Assembly (NCBI RefSeq): GCF_020172085.1 | Contig: NZ_JAIVAT010000007.1 | Location: forward strand, 434,001-498,000 | Reading direction: 5' to 3' | From: Rossellomorea aquimaris | GTDB lineage: Bacteria; Bacillota; Bacilli; Bacillales; Bacillaceae_B | Length of the DNA: 64,000 nucleotides | In this document: one piece after another, positions 23,871 through 32,836 of the stretch | How the letters are laid out: each line of letters opens with the position of its first letter | How positions within the stretch are numbered: position 1 is the first letter of the stretch | Program-made: the position numbers and the translations under genes | Notes under the pieces: model-generated | What the model saw: the letters and a program-made list of their open reading frames with translations, nothing else | Databases searched by the model: none | Told to the model about the DNA's origin: nothing

Positions 23871-25397
23871 TTAGTTCCGAATCAGATAGTCAAACGCGCC
23901 AAGTGCAGCGGTTGCTCCTGATCCCATGGAGATGATGATTTGGTTGTAGGCACTGTCTGTACAGTCTCCTGCGGCGAATACGCCAGGGACGTTGGTGGCA
24001 CCGTGTTTGTCGACGATGATTTCACCGAATTTCGTGCGTTCTACAAGATCGCCGAGCCAGTCTGTGTTAGGAACAAGACCGATTTGGACGAATACCCCTT
24101 GCAGTTCGACGTGTTTCTCTTCACGAGTATCACGCTCGGTGTAGGTAATGCCGTTCACCTTATCCGTACCCGTGATCTCCTGCGTTTGAGCGTTCGTGAT
24201 CACTGTCACGTTCGGCAAGCTGTAAAGACGTTTCTGCAGCACGTCGTCGGCTTTCAGTTCGGAATTGAACTCAAGGACCGTTACGTGCTTGACAATTCCT
24301 GCAAGATCGATGGCTGCTTCGACACCGGAGTTTCCTCCGCCGATGACAGCGACATCTTTCCCTTCGAACAGAGGTCCGTCACAGTGAGGGCAGTATGCCA
24401 CTCCTTTGTTCTTGAACTTCTCTTCACCAGGAACGCCGATGTTGCGCCAGCGTGCACCTGTTGAGATGATCAAACTTTTACTCTTCAGGACAGCACCGTT
24501 TTCAAGCTCAAGCTCCACAAGGTCTTTTTTCTCGAGGCGGCTTGCACGCTGAAGGTTCATGACATCGATGCCATAGTCCTTCACATGCTCTTCAAGACTC
24601 GCCACAAGTTTCGGACCTTCCGTCTGCTTCACGCTGATGAAGTTCTCGATGCTCATCGTGTCAAGGACCTGACCACCGAAGCGTTCTGCGACGATTCCTG
24701 TACGGATTCCTTTACGTGCAGCATAAATAGCCGCGCTGGCTCCAGCAGGACCGCCACCTACGACAAGGACGTCATATGGGTCTTTATCCGATAGCTCATC
24801 GGCACTTGGACCTTGTACAATTTTAGATAGAATTTCTTCTAAGCTCGTTCGCCCACCGTTAAAGAATTCCGCATTCAGGTAGACTGTAGGGACTGCCATA
24901 ACGTTCTTGCGTTCCACTTCTTCCTTGAAGGCAGCTCCATCAATCATCGTGTGCGTGATGTTCGGGTTCAGGACACTCATGATGTTCAGTGCCTGCACGA
25001 CATCAGGGCAGTTATGACAGCTTAGGCTGACATACGTCTCGAAGTGGTGTTCGCCTTTGACACTCTTGATCTGGTCAATGACGCTTTGATCCACTTTCGG
25101 TGCTCTGCCGCTCACTTGAAGAAGGGCTAGAACCAAGGATGTGAATTCATGCCCAAGAGGGATCCCGGCAAAAATGATGCCGGTTTCCTCACCAGGACGA
25201 TTCACGCTGAAGCTAGGTGTTCTTGTCAGTTCAGTGTGTTCAACACTGATGCGTGATGACATGGAAGATAGCTCATCAACAAGAGCCACCATATCCTTTG
25301 AAATGTCATCTTCCCCTGCACTGACTTTCAGGACGATGTCGCCTTCCATCATCTGCAGGTACTGTTCTAATTGTGCTTTAATATCTGCTTCGAGCAT
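23871..25397 (-). CDS. ahpF: Alkyl hydroperoxide reductase subunit F
   Basis: A 508-residue NADH-dependent flavoprotein that reduces AhpC. The N-terminal glutaredoxin-like tandem carries CHNCPD (CxxC), and the thioredoxin-reductase-like part has [17 protein letters not shown] (FAD), [10 protein letters not shown] (redox CxxC) and [15 protein letters not shown] (NADH). I place the start at 25397, 8 bases after AAGGAG; a GTG 9 bases upstream is also in frame. It is separated from ahpC by only 12 bases, so it is co-transcribed from the PerR-controlled ahpC promoter. Confidence 0.95.
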   Translation of the reverse strand: MLEADIKAQLEQYLQMMEGDIVLKVSAGEDDISKDMVALVDELSSMSSRISVEHTELTRTPSFSVNRPGEETGIIFAGIPLGHEFTSLVLALLQVSGRAPKVDQSVIDQIKSVKGEHHFETYVSLSCHNCPDVVQALNIMSVLNPNITHTMIDGAAFKEEVERKNVMAVPTVYLNAEFFNGGRTSLEEILSKIVQGPSADELSDKDPYDVLVVGGGPAGASAAIYAARKGIRTGIVAERFGGQVLDTMSIENFISVKQTEGPKLVASLEEHVKDYGIDVMNLQRASRLEKKDLVELELENGAVLKSKSLIISTGARWRNIGVPGEEKFKNKGVAYCPHCDGPLFEGKDVAVIGGGNSGVEAAIDLAGIVKHVTVLEFNSELKADDVLQKRLYSLPNVTVITNAQTQEITGTDKVNGITYTERDTREEKHVELQGVFVQIGLVPNTDWLGDLVERTKFGEIIVDKHGATNVPGVFAAGDCTDSAYNQIIISMGSGATAALGAFDYLIRN

Positions 25398-25409
25398 GCG
25401 TAGCACTCC

Positions 25410-25973
25410 TTATAATTTACCAACTAGATCAAGGCTTGGCTTAAGTGTTTCAGAACCTTCCTGCCATTTAGCCGGGCAAACTTCGCCTGGGTTGTTACGT
25501 ACATATTGTGCAGCCTTGATTTTGCTTACTAAGATGTCTGCGTCACGGCCGATTCCGCCAGCGTTGATTTCAACTGCTTGGATGACACCATCTGGATCGA
25601 TGATGAATGTTCCGCGGTCAGCAAGACCATCTTCTTCATTAAGTACATCGAAACCGCGAGTGATGCGTTGAGACGGATCACCGATCATTGCGTATTTGAT
25701 TTTACCGATTTTTTCAGAGCTGTCGTGCCAGCCTTTATGTGTAAAGTGCGTGTCCGTAGAAACAGAATATACCTCTACGCCAAGCTCTTTAAGTGTTTCG
25801 TAGTTATTTTGAAGGTCTTCAAGTTCTGTCGGGCATACAAATGTGAAGTCTGCAGGGTAGAAGCAGAAAATGCTCCATTGACCTTTTAGGCTTTCGTCTG
25901 TAACAGTGATGAACTCACCATCTTTGAATGCTTCTGCTTTAAATGGTACGACTTGTGAACCGATTAATGACAT
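25410..25973 (-). CDS. ahpC: Alkyl hydroperoxide reductase subunit C (peroxiredoxin)
   Basis: A 187-residue typical 2-Cys peroxiredoxin. The peroxidatic Cys is in [10 protein letters not shown] (about residue 47) and the resolving Cys in [10 protein letters not shown] (about residue 167). It reduces H2O2, organic peroxides and peroxynitrite and is regenerated by AhpF downstream. The start follows TAGGAGG. A PerR box lies 50-65 bases upstream on the same side, so it is expected to be induced by peroxide. Confidence 0.95.
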   Translation of the reverse strand: MSLIGSQVVPFKAEAFKDGEFITVTDESLKGQWSIFCFYPADFTFVCPTELEDLQNNYETLKELGVEVYSVSTDTHFTHKGWHDSSEKIGKIKYAMIGDPSQRITRGFDVLNEEDGLADRGTFIIDPDGVIQAVEINAGGIGRDADILVSKIKAAQYVRNNPGEVCPAKWQEGSETLKPSLDLVGKL

Positions 25974-26023
25974 AGTGTAAATTCCTCCTAAGTAGTGGTG
26001 TTTGATTGAGAATCATTAACAGA

Positions 26024-26038
26024 TTGTAATAATTCTAA
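26024..26038. promoter_or_regulatory. PerR box upstream of ahpCF
   Basis: TTGTAATAATTCTAA matches the PerR consensus TTATAATNATTATAA at 13 of 15 positions. PerR is the Fe/Mn-dependent peroxide sensor that represses ahpCF and katA in Bacillus. Confidence 0.8.
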
Positions 26039-26113
26039 TTCGATATTCATTATTATATATTTACGTTTTTTTGTCAAGGGAAAAGCTTCTATATTTAGAA
26101 AAGGGGGATTTTC

Positions 26114-26575
26114 ATGTTCAAAAACGCAATGATAATAGTATTCCTGCTCGCTTTGTTTCCTATGCAGGTCAATGCTGCTACATCAAAGGTTATAGTAGAG
26201 GGAAGTGCGGGTGGTTTCCATTATAAAATGATCAAGGAAGACCGTACGATATTTTGGGAAATTGGTTCTAAGAAACATGAGAAGACGTTCAAGCAAAACA
26301 GTGAGAATAAAGGATATGTGGAGAGTTTTCGGGAAGCTGTGAGTGAAGCAGAAGTTCACCGTTTTACTCTGGTGGCATCGGCTGGGTATTTTGTTTTTGT
26401 CGGGATTATAGCATGGATACTTTATAAAAAAAGAAGTAATATATTTTGGCAATTGAGATTGTTCATTGCCTTTCTGGCTTGTGGTGCGGTTTATTTTGCG
26501 GTTACGAATTATATCGAAATGCAGGCAGCGCTTCAGGATGCAGGATATTATTATGGAGTGCTGGTGGTGGAGTAA
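26114..26575 (+). CDS. Exported/membrane protein, hypothetical
   Basis: A 153-residue protein starting at 26114 behind AAAGGGGGA. A signal peptide (1-21, ending VNA-A) is followed by a soluble segment of about 70 residues, then two membrane helices (about 91-109 and 115-135) and a short tail. The layout places residues 22-88 outside. No domain is recognised. It stands alone between ahpC and the MFS/TetR unit. Confidence 0.65.
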   Translation: MFKNAMIIVFLLALFPMQVNAATSKVIVEGSAGGFHYKMIKEDRTIFWEIGSKKHEKTFKQNSENKGYVESFREAVSEAEVHRFTLVASAGYFVFVGIIAWILYKKRSNIFWQLRLFIAFLACGAVYFAVTNYIEMQAALQDAGYYYGVLVVE

Positions 26576-26670
26576 AGTCAGACATACTGATTGAGGAATA
26601 AGAAGACCTCCTTTTCACTATGATGAAGAGTGGGTCTAATGATTATTTTTAGAAAATTTTAAAAAGTAGG

Positions 26671-26725
26671 TTGCAAAATGACACTGGTGTCGATATAATG
26701 AGATTAATAAAACGACACTAATGTC
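26671..26725 (+). promoter_or_regulatory. Promoter with two TetR operators (MFS/TetR operon)
   Basis: -35 TTGCAA at 26671, 17-base spacer, perfect -10 TATAAT at 26694. Operator 1, GACACTGGTGTC (26680-26691), sits between the two boxes. Operator 2, GACACTAATGTC (26714-26725), lies downstream of the expected transcription start, 34 bases centre to centre. The third half-site pattern and the presence of a TetR gene in the same operon imply autoregulation. Confidence 0.8.
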
Positions 26726-26747
26726 ATTTTAAAAAGGGGAGATTCAA

Positions 26748-28013
26748 ATGGAGAACTCTTTACGAAAAAACAAATCGTTCATCACACTGATGACGGCACA
26801 GGCCATTTCGGGGCTTGGGGATTGGTTAAGTATTGTGGCGATCATTACACTTGTCGGGTTAAAATGGGAAGCAACACCGATGCAAATGTCATTGATCATA
26901 TTGAGTCTGGCATTGCCGATGGCTCTCCTTGGACCGGTCACGGGTACGATAGCTGACAGGATGGAACGGAAGACGCTGATGGTGTTTTCCGATGTGGTGA
27001 GGGGTGTATTGATTCTGCTCCTGACCCTGGCGACGAATGTGTGGATGGTATATGGATGCTTGTTTCTGACGGGGATGTTCTCCTCGGTATTCATTCCTGC
27101 GAAGAACGGGAAGTTGAAGGAACTGGTGGCCAACGAGAACATCAAAGGGGCCATGTCGCTTTCATCTACAATCGATTCAGGCACGAAAGTCATCGGTCCA
27201 CTTGTGAGCGGGATACTCGTATCACTGATCGGCACATACAACGTCTTTTATCTAGACTCCGCCACCTTCTTCCTATCGGCAATCCTCATCTTCCTGTTGC
27301 CGAAAGCCGTCAAGGAAGTGGAAGTAGAAGTGGAGAAGAGGGACGGACCTTCCTTTAAAGAGGAAATCAAAGTCGGTTTTTCGTTCATTAAGAAAAGCAG
27401 CTTCTTATTATATGGATTGTTTTTGCTGGGGGTCAGTTTATTGATACTACAGTTATCGGATTCCCAATTCATTGTCCTGTTGCGTCAATTGACGGACGTT
27501 TCACCTAATCTCCTCGGGTATTTGGTGTCGAGTGCAGGTGTCGGGATGCTGCTAACAGGAATTTATCTTTCAAGGAAAACCGAGTACAATGCATTTGTCT
27601 TGATGTGTATCGGAGTGCTTGGGATCGGCCTTGGATTTGGATTGATGGGGGTTCTGACGTATTTTGACCTGAGTCTGTCGATGCTCTGGGTGCCCGCTCT
27701 TGGTCTAATGGCAGGAGCATCTGCCGGCTTCGTCTTCATCCCTTTCCAGGCAGCGACCCAGGAGAAAACACCCGTTCACATGACAGGCAGGGTCTTCGGC
27801 GTCGTCAACAGCACGACGACAACGGCAACGATCATCGGTCCGCTGGCAGGGGGAGCCCTTGCCACGTTGATTGGAATCATCCCGTCTTTTATCGTGACAG
27901 GTTCATTATTGATCGTATTATTCATCGTTTCAATCACAGTTAAGAATAAAGTAGAGGAGGAGACGGATGTCACCGAAAGTCAGTCAGGAACACAAGGAGC
28001 AGCGCCGCTCTAA
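26748..28013 (+). CDS. MFS efflux transporter under TetR control
   Basis: A 421-residue, 12-helix transporter of the enterobactin-exporter/macrolide-efflux (MefA-like) MFS type. N-terminal FITLMTAQAISGLGDWLSIVAIITLV and the A-motif GTIADRMERKTLMVFSD (about 64-80) are typical. The start follows AAAGGGGAG. The central cytoplasmic loop (about residues 188-208, EVEVEVEKRDGPSFKEE) contains an exact AGAGGGACGGACCT repeat word at 27337-27350, a place that tolerates insertions. The substrate is unknown, but the TetR partner suggests an inducing toxic compound. It overlaps tetR by 47 bases. Confidence 0.85.
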   Translation: MENSLRKNKSFITLMTAQAISGLGDWLSIVAIITLVGLKWEATPMQMSLIILSLALPMALLGPVTGTIADRMERKTLMVFSDVVRGVLILLLTLATNVWMVYGCLFLTGMFSSVFIPAKNGKLKELVANENIKGAMSLSSTIDSGTKVIGPLVSGILVSLIGTYNVFYLDSATFFLSAILIFLLPKAVKEVEVEVEKRDGPSFKEEIKVGFSFIKKSSFLLYGLFLLGVSLLILQLSDSQFIVLLRQLTDVSPNLLGYLVSSAGVGMLLTGIYLSRKTEYNAFVLMCIGVLGIGLGFGLMGVLTYFDLSLSMLWVPALGLMAGASAGFVFIPFQAATQEKTPVHMTGRVFGVVNSTTTTATIIGPLAGGALATLIGIIPSFIVTGSLLIVLFIVSITVKNKVEEETDVTESQSGTQGAAPL

Positions 28014-28587
28014 CTTATTGCAGGCCGCCCGTGAGGTCTTTATAGAGCATGGATATGAAAACACCACGATGAAGCACGTCATGGAGAAGGCAGGTGTCAG
28101 CAGGGGCGGATTGTATCAATACTTTGAAAATAAAGAGGATCTCTTTGAAGCCTTGATTGAGGCAGAGCAAGTGGAGGTCATCGAGGGAAGCGTCCAGGCG
28201 ATGCTGAAACAGCAGGGGAGTTATTGGGACGTTCTGCTTATGAGCTTTCTCGGGGAAAGTAAGGAGGCAACGAATGAGATGGATGCCCTCGCCCCTTCCA
28301 AGCTTGAATACTTTATCACGGGACGGAATGATGAAAGGAAGAAGGAACACGCCAGGAAACGATTCACTCAGGCGTATCAAATGACCGTCAATATTATAGA
28401 GGCAGGTGTCAAAGCAGGGGAATTCACTCCTAGGTTTGATGCAGAGGTGATGGCAAAGGCTATCATCTCCCATATCGACGGGATGGCAATGGATCATGCG
28501 ATTCTTGATTCTGAAACGATTCTGTTGAAGGAGCAGACGGAGTTGTTAATAGGATATTTGAAGTGGGGATTGGGTGTAGCGGAGTAG
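27967..28587 (+). CDS. TetR-family regulator of the adjacent MFS pump
   Basis: A 206-residue repressor. Residues 10-58 are the TetR helix-turn-helix (LLQAAREVFIEHGYENTTMKHVMEKAGVSRGGLYQYF); the rest is the ligand-binding helical domain. The start at 27967 is inside the end of the MFS gene, behind GTAGAGGAGGAG, so both are on one transcript. The likely operators are the two GACAC-type palindromes at 26680 and 26714. The inducer is probably a substrate of the pump. Confidence 0.85.
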   Translation: MSPKVSQEHKEQRRSNLLQAAREVFIEHGYENTTMKHVMEKAGVSRGGLYQYFENKEDLFEALIEAEQVEVIEGSVQAMLKQQGSYWDVLLMSFLGESKEATNEMDALAPSKLEYFITGRNDERKKEHARKRFTQAYQMTVNIIEAGVKAGEFTPRFDAEVMAKAIISHIDGMAMDHAILDSETILLKEQTELLIGYLKWGLGVAE

Positions 28588-28609
28588 GATGGGAACGATG
28601 ATATAATTG

Positions 28610-28834
28610 AGATTTCGCTGATGAAATCGGAAATCGCCGATAAAATTGAAATTTCGCCGTTAAAATCCGGAAATCGCCGTTAAAATTGAGATATCGCTGA
28701 TGAAACCCGGAAATCGCCGTTAAAATTGAAATTTCGCCGTTAAAATCCGGAAATCGCCGTTATAATTGAGATATCGCCGATAAAATCCAGATATCGCCGT
28801 TAAATTTAAAATTTCGCCGATAAACCCTTCATCT
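28610..28834 (+). repeat. 20-bp-lattice array, CGCCGATAA family, copy b (11 units)
   Basis: CGC(C/T)G occurs at 28616, then at 28635 and every 20 bases to 28815: eleven units. Over most of the array two unit types alternate, one ending CCGGAAAT and one ending TTGAAATTT or TTGAGATAT, giving a 40-bp higher-order period that points to pairwise duplication. It lies between the convergent tetR and gerB2 genes. Confidence 0.9.
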
Positions 28835-28855
28835 CGAAGTCCCACCAACATACAA

Positions 28856-28908
28856 GGGGACAGGTACCACAGACCGATCCGGTCCACGGTGCCTGTCCCC
28901 TCGGCTTT
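28856..28908 (+). repeat. GGGACAGGTCC hairpin element 1
   Basis: GGGGACAGGTACC at 28856-28868 pairs with GGTGCCTGTCCCC at 28888-28900; a nested GACCG/CGGTC stem fills the loop. A T-run follows on the plus strand (GGCTTTTTTTA). It closes the gap between tetR and gerB2. Related hairpins: 45926, 48693 and 52192. Confidence 0.8.
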
Positions 28909-28910
28909 TT

Positions 28911-30023
28911 TTATCCTGAACGCTGTTCTCCCTTCCCCTTTCTCGTTTTCCAAAATACGACCACCCCCAATAGAAACGGCAGGACGAATTGAATCGGAAT
29001 ATGAAGATAATATGGGACAAGCTTCAAACCAACATATAAATGCTCGGCAATGTCTCGGCTTCGATGGAGGGACAGGAGATACACGGCCGCCATTAAGAGG
29101 AAGACGTGCCAATTCTTCTGTTTCTTCTTGAATAGCTGGGTGAGGACGACTCGTGCAGCATACATGAAGACGGAGACTTTTATGAAACCTCCTCCGATTA
29201 ACAGGAGGTAGGTGAAGATTTCCATATGCTCGATGATCCCTAAATATGTGACCAATTCCATCGCTTTTACAAAAGGGAAGTAATAGGTGCTTGCAAAGGG
29301 GGCATGTAGGATCCCGATGACCAGCTCCATGGTGATCATGATGATCACGCCGGCAATGACGATTGGAATCCAAACGAACTTCTGCAGCTTTTCTTTTTGG
29401 GCAGTGAGTGGAAGCAACACGAGAAATACGACTAGTTCCCCATAAGGGAAAGTCAGTCCTGTCGGGAAAATCATGCTCCTGATTGGTTTCCATCCATGGG
29501 AGAAAAGAGGGAGCAGGTACCGTGCCTGAAATTCTTCCGAGAAGAAACCGAGCAGCCACAATACGACCAGGATCAAAAAGGAAAAGAAGGTCATGATCAC
29601 TGCGCTTCTCGCAATCGCCTCGATCCCAAGCATCACACTATAGCCGACAATGAGCAAAAAAGGAACAGAAGCAATCCAGTTTGGGGCATCGGGATAAAGA
29701 ATCTGAGTAGTGAAAAAGGCAAAGTCATTCATGACCCTGGCTGCTATGTAAAGAAAGTAAAAACTAAAAATGAAAGCAATGATTTTGGCCAAAAAGGAAC
29801 CGAACCCCATTTGCAATAGGGGCACAAATTCCTTCCATGAGCTTTTCTTTACGATAAGAAGATAGAAGTAGAATAAGAGGATGCCGAATCCTATTTCCAT
29901 TGCAATCGCCCAAATGCTGTCTTCCATGGCGGTAAAGTTCAGACCGACCACAATGGTACTTCCTGTCAGAAAGAGAAGCATCATGGAACATACTTCAAGC
30001 GTGGACATAGATACCTTATTCAT
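28911..30023 (-). CDS. GerB-type germinant-receptor permease subunit, operon 2
   Basis: A 370-residue ten-helix APC-type permease, B subunit of a second GerA-type receptor. The start follows AAAGGAGGAGGG. Family features include the N-terminal MSTLEVCSMMLLFLTGSTIVVGL, the middle FPYGELVVFLVLLPL and the C-terminal helix ending in a basic tail (KTRKGKGEQRSG). It is the last gene of an A-C-B operon, a different order from operon 1. It converges on tetR across the 20-bp array. Confidence 0.9.
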   Translation of the reverse strand: MNKVSMSTLEVCSMMLLFLTGSTIVVGLNFTAMEDSIWAIAMEIGFGILLFYFYLLIVKKSSWKEFVPLLQMGFGSFLAKIIAFIFSFYFLYIAARVMNDFAFFTTQILYPDAPNWIASVPFLLIVGYSVMLGIEAIARSAVIMTFFSFLILVVLWLLGFFSEEFQARYLLPLFSHGWKPIRSMIFPTGLTFPYGELVVFLVLLPLTAQKEKLQKFVWIPIVIAGVIIMITMELVIGILHAPFASTYYFPFVKAMELVTYLGIIEHMEIFTYLLLIGGGFIKVSVFMYAARVVLTQLFKKKQKNWHVFLLMAAVYLLSLHRSRDIAEHLYVGLKLVPYYLHIPIQFVLPFLLGVVVFWKTRKGKGEQRSG

Positions 30024-30044
30024 GTTTTCCCTCCTCCTTTTGTA

Positions 30045-31214
30045 TTATTGTTTAATATGGCCGAATCGAATGAATTCGACATTGACACTGGTGTCTACAT
30101 TTACATTCGATAGAAAATCTTTCTCGTTCCTCTTTTTTGCCCAAATATTCGGCTCCTGGCGATAAAGGGCATCTTTCAGCCCAAGTACGTCTGTACCGTC
30201 TTCTTGAGCCTTCTTGATGACCGCCTCTATATCAGCCTTGATTTTTTTCTCCAATTGAGACTTCAGTGTATTTTTAAGAGAGAGCTTTGTAAGATCCTTT
30301 CCGCATCCGATTTGCTCGAGATTTCCTTTGACCTTCACCTTTACACGGAACGAGACTGGTTGGGTTTCTGCTTTCAGGGAGGAGGAAGTGGAAATTGTAT
30401 TCATCGTGAATTCATCATCTGAATCCGGACATGGTGCCGAGATGTTTACAACCTGATCGATTCCTTTCATAAGAGCCAACGAATTGCTTTCTTCATTGGT
30501 TAAGTAGGAAGAAAACTTCTCTCCTTTAAAAGTCGCAAACCCTTCAAGAGAAATATGGGCGGCTGGGGAAAACTCTTCTATATTCCCCTTGGTCATGCCT
30601 TTGTCGATATCCCCGTGAATCTCCACATAAGGGATGATGATATCCGACGTATGGTCTGTTAAATAACTTAGGATCCGTTCCGATGAAGAGTTCACTAGAT
30701 TTCCCCAGACTTCTTTCGAATTTTTCAGCATCGTATTCGTATATAAGGCAGTCAGTTTCTCCTGGGGGGTGAACAATGTTAAAAATAATTCGGGACGATC
30801 ATTTTTGACAATGATAGTGTTAATGCTCGCCGGAACCCTGGGATTGCGGACGAGAAAATCCAATGTTTCATTCAAACCCTCCTCTTTTACAAGTCTTTCG
30901 CTCAAGGTAACCACTTGTAGAGTATCGAGAATCGGTTCTTTCAACGTTTCTTTCTTGATTTTTTCGATGGCTTCCGGTATGGTTTTGCCTTTTTGGGTGT
31001 AGGTGAATCCGCCTGTCGGATCCACTGAATTCTTCTGGTTGGCCGAAGGGTTGAAAACCTGCAGGGTAACGACATACTGGTCATCCAATTGATCAATCCC
31101 GAGGCCAGACACCAGTTCGACTTCATTTAATTGGCTATTCTTTATATATCCCACAATAATCGATCCCAACAGGATGAACAAAATGGTGATGAGACGCAAT
31201 TTGGATAAATTCAC
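30045..31214 (-). CDS. Ger(x)C subunit lacking a lipobox, operon 2
   Basis: A 389-residue C subunit with a GTG start overlapping the gerA2 stop (GTGA) behind AAGGAGAATG. The N-terminus MNLSKLRLITILFILLGSII continues GYIKNSQLNEVELVSGLGID. This aligns with the usual signal peptide plus WDxREIxDL phrase, but the lipobox Cys is absent: there is no Cys before about residue 280. It is therefore predicted to be held by an uncleaved N-terminal helix, not by a lipid. The rest has the normal family outline, ending WAKKRNEKDFLSNVNVDTSVNVEF. Whether this receptor bypasses Lgt-dependent lipidation is untested. Confidence 0.85.
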   Translation of the reverse strand: MNLSKLRLITILFILLGSIIVGYIKNSQLNEVELVSGLGIDQLDDQYVVTLQVFNPSANQKNSVDPTGGFTYTQKGKTIPEAIEKIKKETLKEPILDTLQVVTLSERLVKEEGLNETLDFLVRNPRVPASINTIIVKNDRPELFLTLFTPQEKLTALYTNTMLKNSKEVWGNLVNSSSERILSYLTDHTSDIIIPYVEIHGDIDKGMTKGNIEEFSPAAHISLEGFATFKGEKFSSYLTNEESNSLALMKGIDQVVNISAPCPDSDDEFTMNTISTSSSLKAETQPVSFRVKVKVKGNLEQIGCGKDLTKLSLKNTLKSQLEKKIKADIEAVIKKAQEDGTDVLGLKDALYRQEPNIWAKKRNEKDFLSNVNVDTSVNVEFIRFGHIKQ

Positions 31215-32686
31215 GAGTCATTCTCCTTTTTCGGCTGATCTTCCATCTGTTCCTCTTTATGAAATGCGGGAATGGACTGGTTAATTTCAGGTATCGGCTT
31301 CCGGATGAAGACATCCTTTTGCAAATCCCGTCGTGTAAAGGGTGAGATCGGTGCAAGGTACGGGACCGAGAATGATCTCAGGTAGCAGAGATGAACCAAT
31401 AACATTAATGTGAATAAGGCAATTCCGTATAATCCAAGTAAAGCTCCAATCAAGATCAAACTGATTTTAAGAATCCTAACGGAATAATTCATGGATGCAA
31501 TCGGAATGATGCTAGAATAGATAAACGAAATACTGATGATCACCAGAGTGATGGGCTGTACGAGCTGTGCTTCCACAGATGCCTGGCCGAAAACGATGGC
31601 GCCAAACAGAGAGATGGTGATGACAAGGTTCTGTGGTAGACGGCTCGAGCCTTCATAGATGGCATCGGTCAGACTTAATACAAGAAGTGTTTCAAAAACG
31701 GTGGGAAACGGGACGGACTGCTGCTGTGCCGTGAAACCCACCAATAAATTTACCGGCAGAAGACCTTTATGAAAGGTCGTGAATGCCACATACAAGGCAG
31801 GGATATAGAGCGATAACCAGAAGAAAATAAATCGTAATGGCCGTACGTATTTGGTGGCTTCGCTGTTTAAGTAATAATCATCTGGCGATTGGAAGAATTG
31901 AATAAGCACAGCCGGCGCAATTAGAACGAACGGGGTTCCATCTACGACGATGCACACCCGACCCTCAAGGATTTCCGCTGATGCCACATCCGGCCGGTCA
32001 GAATTCAAAACCAATGGAAAAAGCGATTTTGACTCTTTTGTCAAATACTCGGTAATATAATTCGAACCGATGACAGAATCATAGGTCATTTCGTTTAGCT
32101 TCTTTTTAATGCTGGATAAAATCTCGGTATCGACCATGTTCTCTAGGTAAACAAGCGTGACGGACGTATTGGTGATCTTCCCGTAAGTTTGGGTGTCAAC
32201 CTTTAGCGTCGGATTTTTGATGTATTTGCGAATAAGGGCTACATTCCCGCTTCGGCTCTCGGTAAAGCCGACATCCGGCCCCTGGACAGTGCGTTGTCCC
32301 TTTGGATTGGAGAGGGACCGTTCCATCCATTTTGATGTATCTGCAGAGAGAACGTCCGCTTCGCCTTCAAAAAGGATGACAGTGGCACCATTCACCAGCT
32401 TTTCAATGACCTTGCTAGTGTCTTGAACGATCTCTATATCTCTGACCTGAAGGACCTCTTGGATTAGAAAAGGGAAGGAAAACTCCTCTTTCTCAGGCAC
32501 TGATTTTTGCAGCAAAGGTTCGATAATATGTTCCTGAATGGACATCGTATCCACAATGTTTTCTATGTAAAGCAGGCAGGCTGGAAGGTGACCGCCGGGT
32601 AGCTTTAAATACCGGGATTTAACATCCGAGCTTTCCCCGAAGGATGCAAGAAGGCCTGAGACTCTTTCTGCTAAGTTCTGATTCAT
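31211..32686 (-). CDS. GerA-type germinant-receptor subunit, operon 2
   Basis: A 491-residue A subunit, first gene of operon 2. I place the start at MNQNLAERVSG (32686), preceded by AAAGGGTGAG. The N-terminal soluble domain runs to about 270 (LVLNSDRPDVASAEILEGRVCIVVDGTPFVLIAP), followed by membrane helices (QFFQSPDDYYLN; FTAQQQSVPFPTVFE). It forms the receptor with the C and B proteins encoded downstream. A good sigma-G promoter lies upstream, placing expression in the forespore. Confidence 0.9.
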   Translation of the reverse strand: MNQNLAERVSGLLASFGESSDVKSRYLKLPGGHLPACLLYIENIVDTMSIQEHIIEPLLQKSVPEKEEFSFPFLIQEVLQVRDIEIVQDTSKVIEKLVNGATVILFEGEADVLSADTSKWMERSLSNPKGQRTVQGPDVGFTESRSGNVALIRKYIKNPTLKVDTQTYGKITNTSVTLVYLENMVDTEILSSIKKKLNEMTYDSVIGSNYITEYLTKESKSLFPLVLNSDRPDVASAEILEGRVCIVVDGTPFVLIAPAVLIQFFQSPDDYYLNSEATKYVRPLRFIFFWLSLYIPALYVAFTTFHKGLLPVNLLVGFTAQQQSVPFPTVFETLLVLSLTDAIYEGSSRLPQNLVITISLFGAIVFGQASVEAQLVQPITLVIISISFIYSSIIPIASMNYSVRILKISLILIGALLGLYGIALFTLMLLVHLCYLRSFSVPYLAPISPFTRRDLQKDVFIRKPIPEINQSIPAFHKEEQMEDQPKKENDS

Positions 32687-32717
32687 TACGCTCACCCTTT
32701 TGGTAGTGTCAATAGGA

Positions 32718-32747
32718 TAGTATGCGCTGAAGGGGTGTAAGTCATTC
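32718..32747 (-). promoter_or_regulatory. Sigma-G promoter of germination operon 2
   Basis: On the minus strand GAATG (-35) and CATACTA (-10) are separated by 18 bases, matching the sigma-G consensus GHATR-N17/18-CATWMTA. It ends 32 bases upstream of the gerA2 start. Confidence 0.75.
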
Positions 32748-32803
32748 TTACGATAGTTGAAATGATAAAAGGTATCCAACGTTCTTGTCACGCTGGCGTT
32801 TAT

Positions 32804-32836
32804 TGAAAAAGAGCCAGGGTCTCCTGGCTCTTTCTT
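32804..32836 (-). terminator. Terminator of the PfpI-like gene
   Basis: Stem AAAGAGCCAGG / CCTGGCTCTTT with a 4-base loop, followed on the minus strand by a T-run. It insulates germination operon 2 from the upstream minus-strand gene. Confidence 0.85.

Noticed and set aside
24361-24376. AGGTCCGTC word inside ahpF
   Set aside because: It encodes the conserved CDGPLF of the AhpF active-site region, so it is natural coding sequence, not a repeat insertion.
28610-28834. Possible CRISPR array
   Set aside because: Units are 20 bases in total with no 25-40 base unique spacers, and no cas genes are nearby.
28720-29559. Long minus-strand open frame across the array and the end of gerB2
   Set aside because: It reads through the 20-bp array and overlaps the gerB2 coding region out of frame; it has no ribosome binding site and its composition is that of a shadow.
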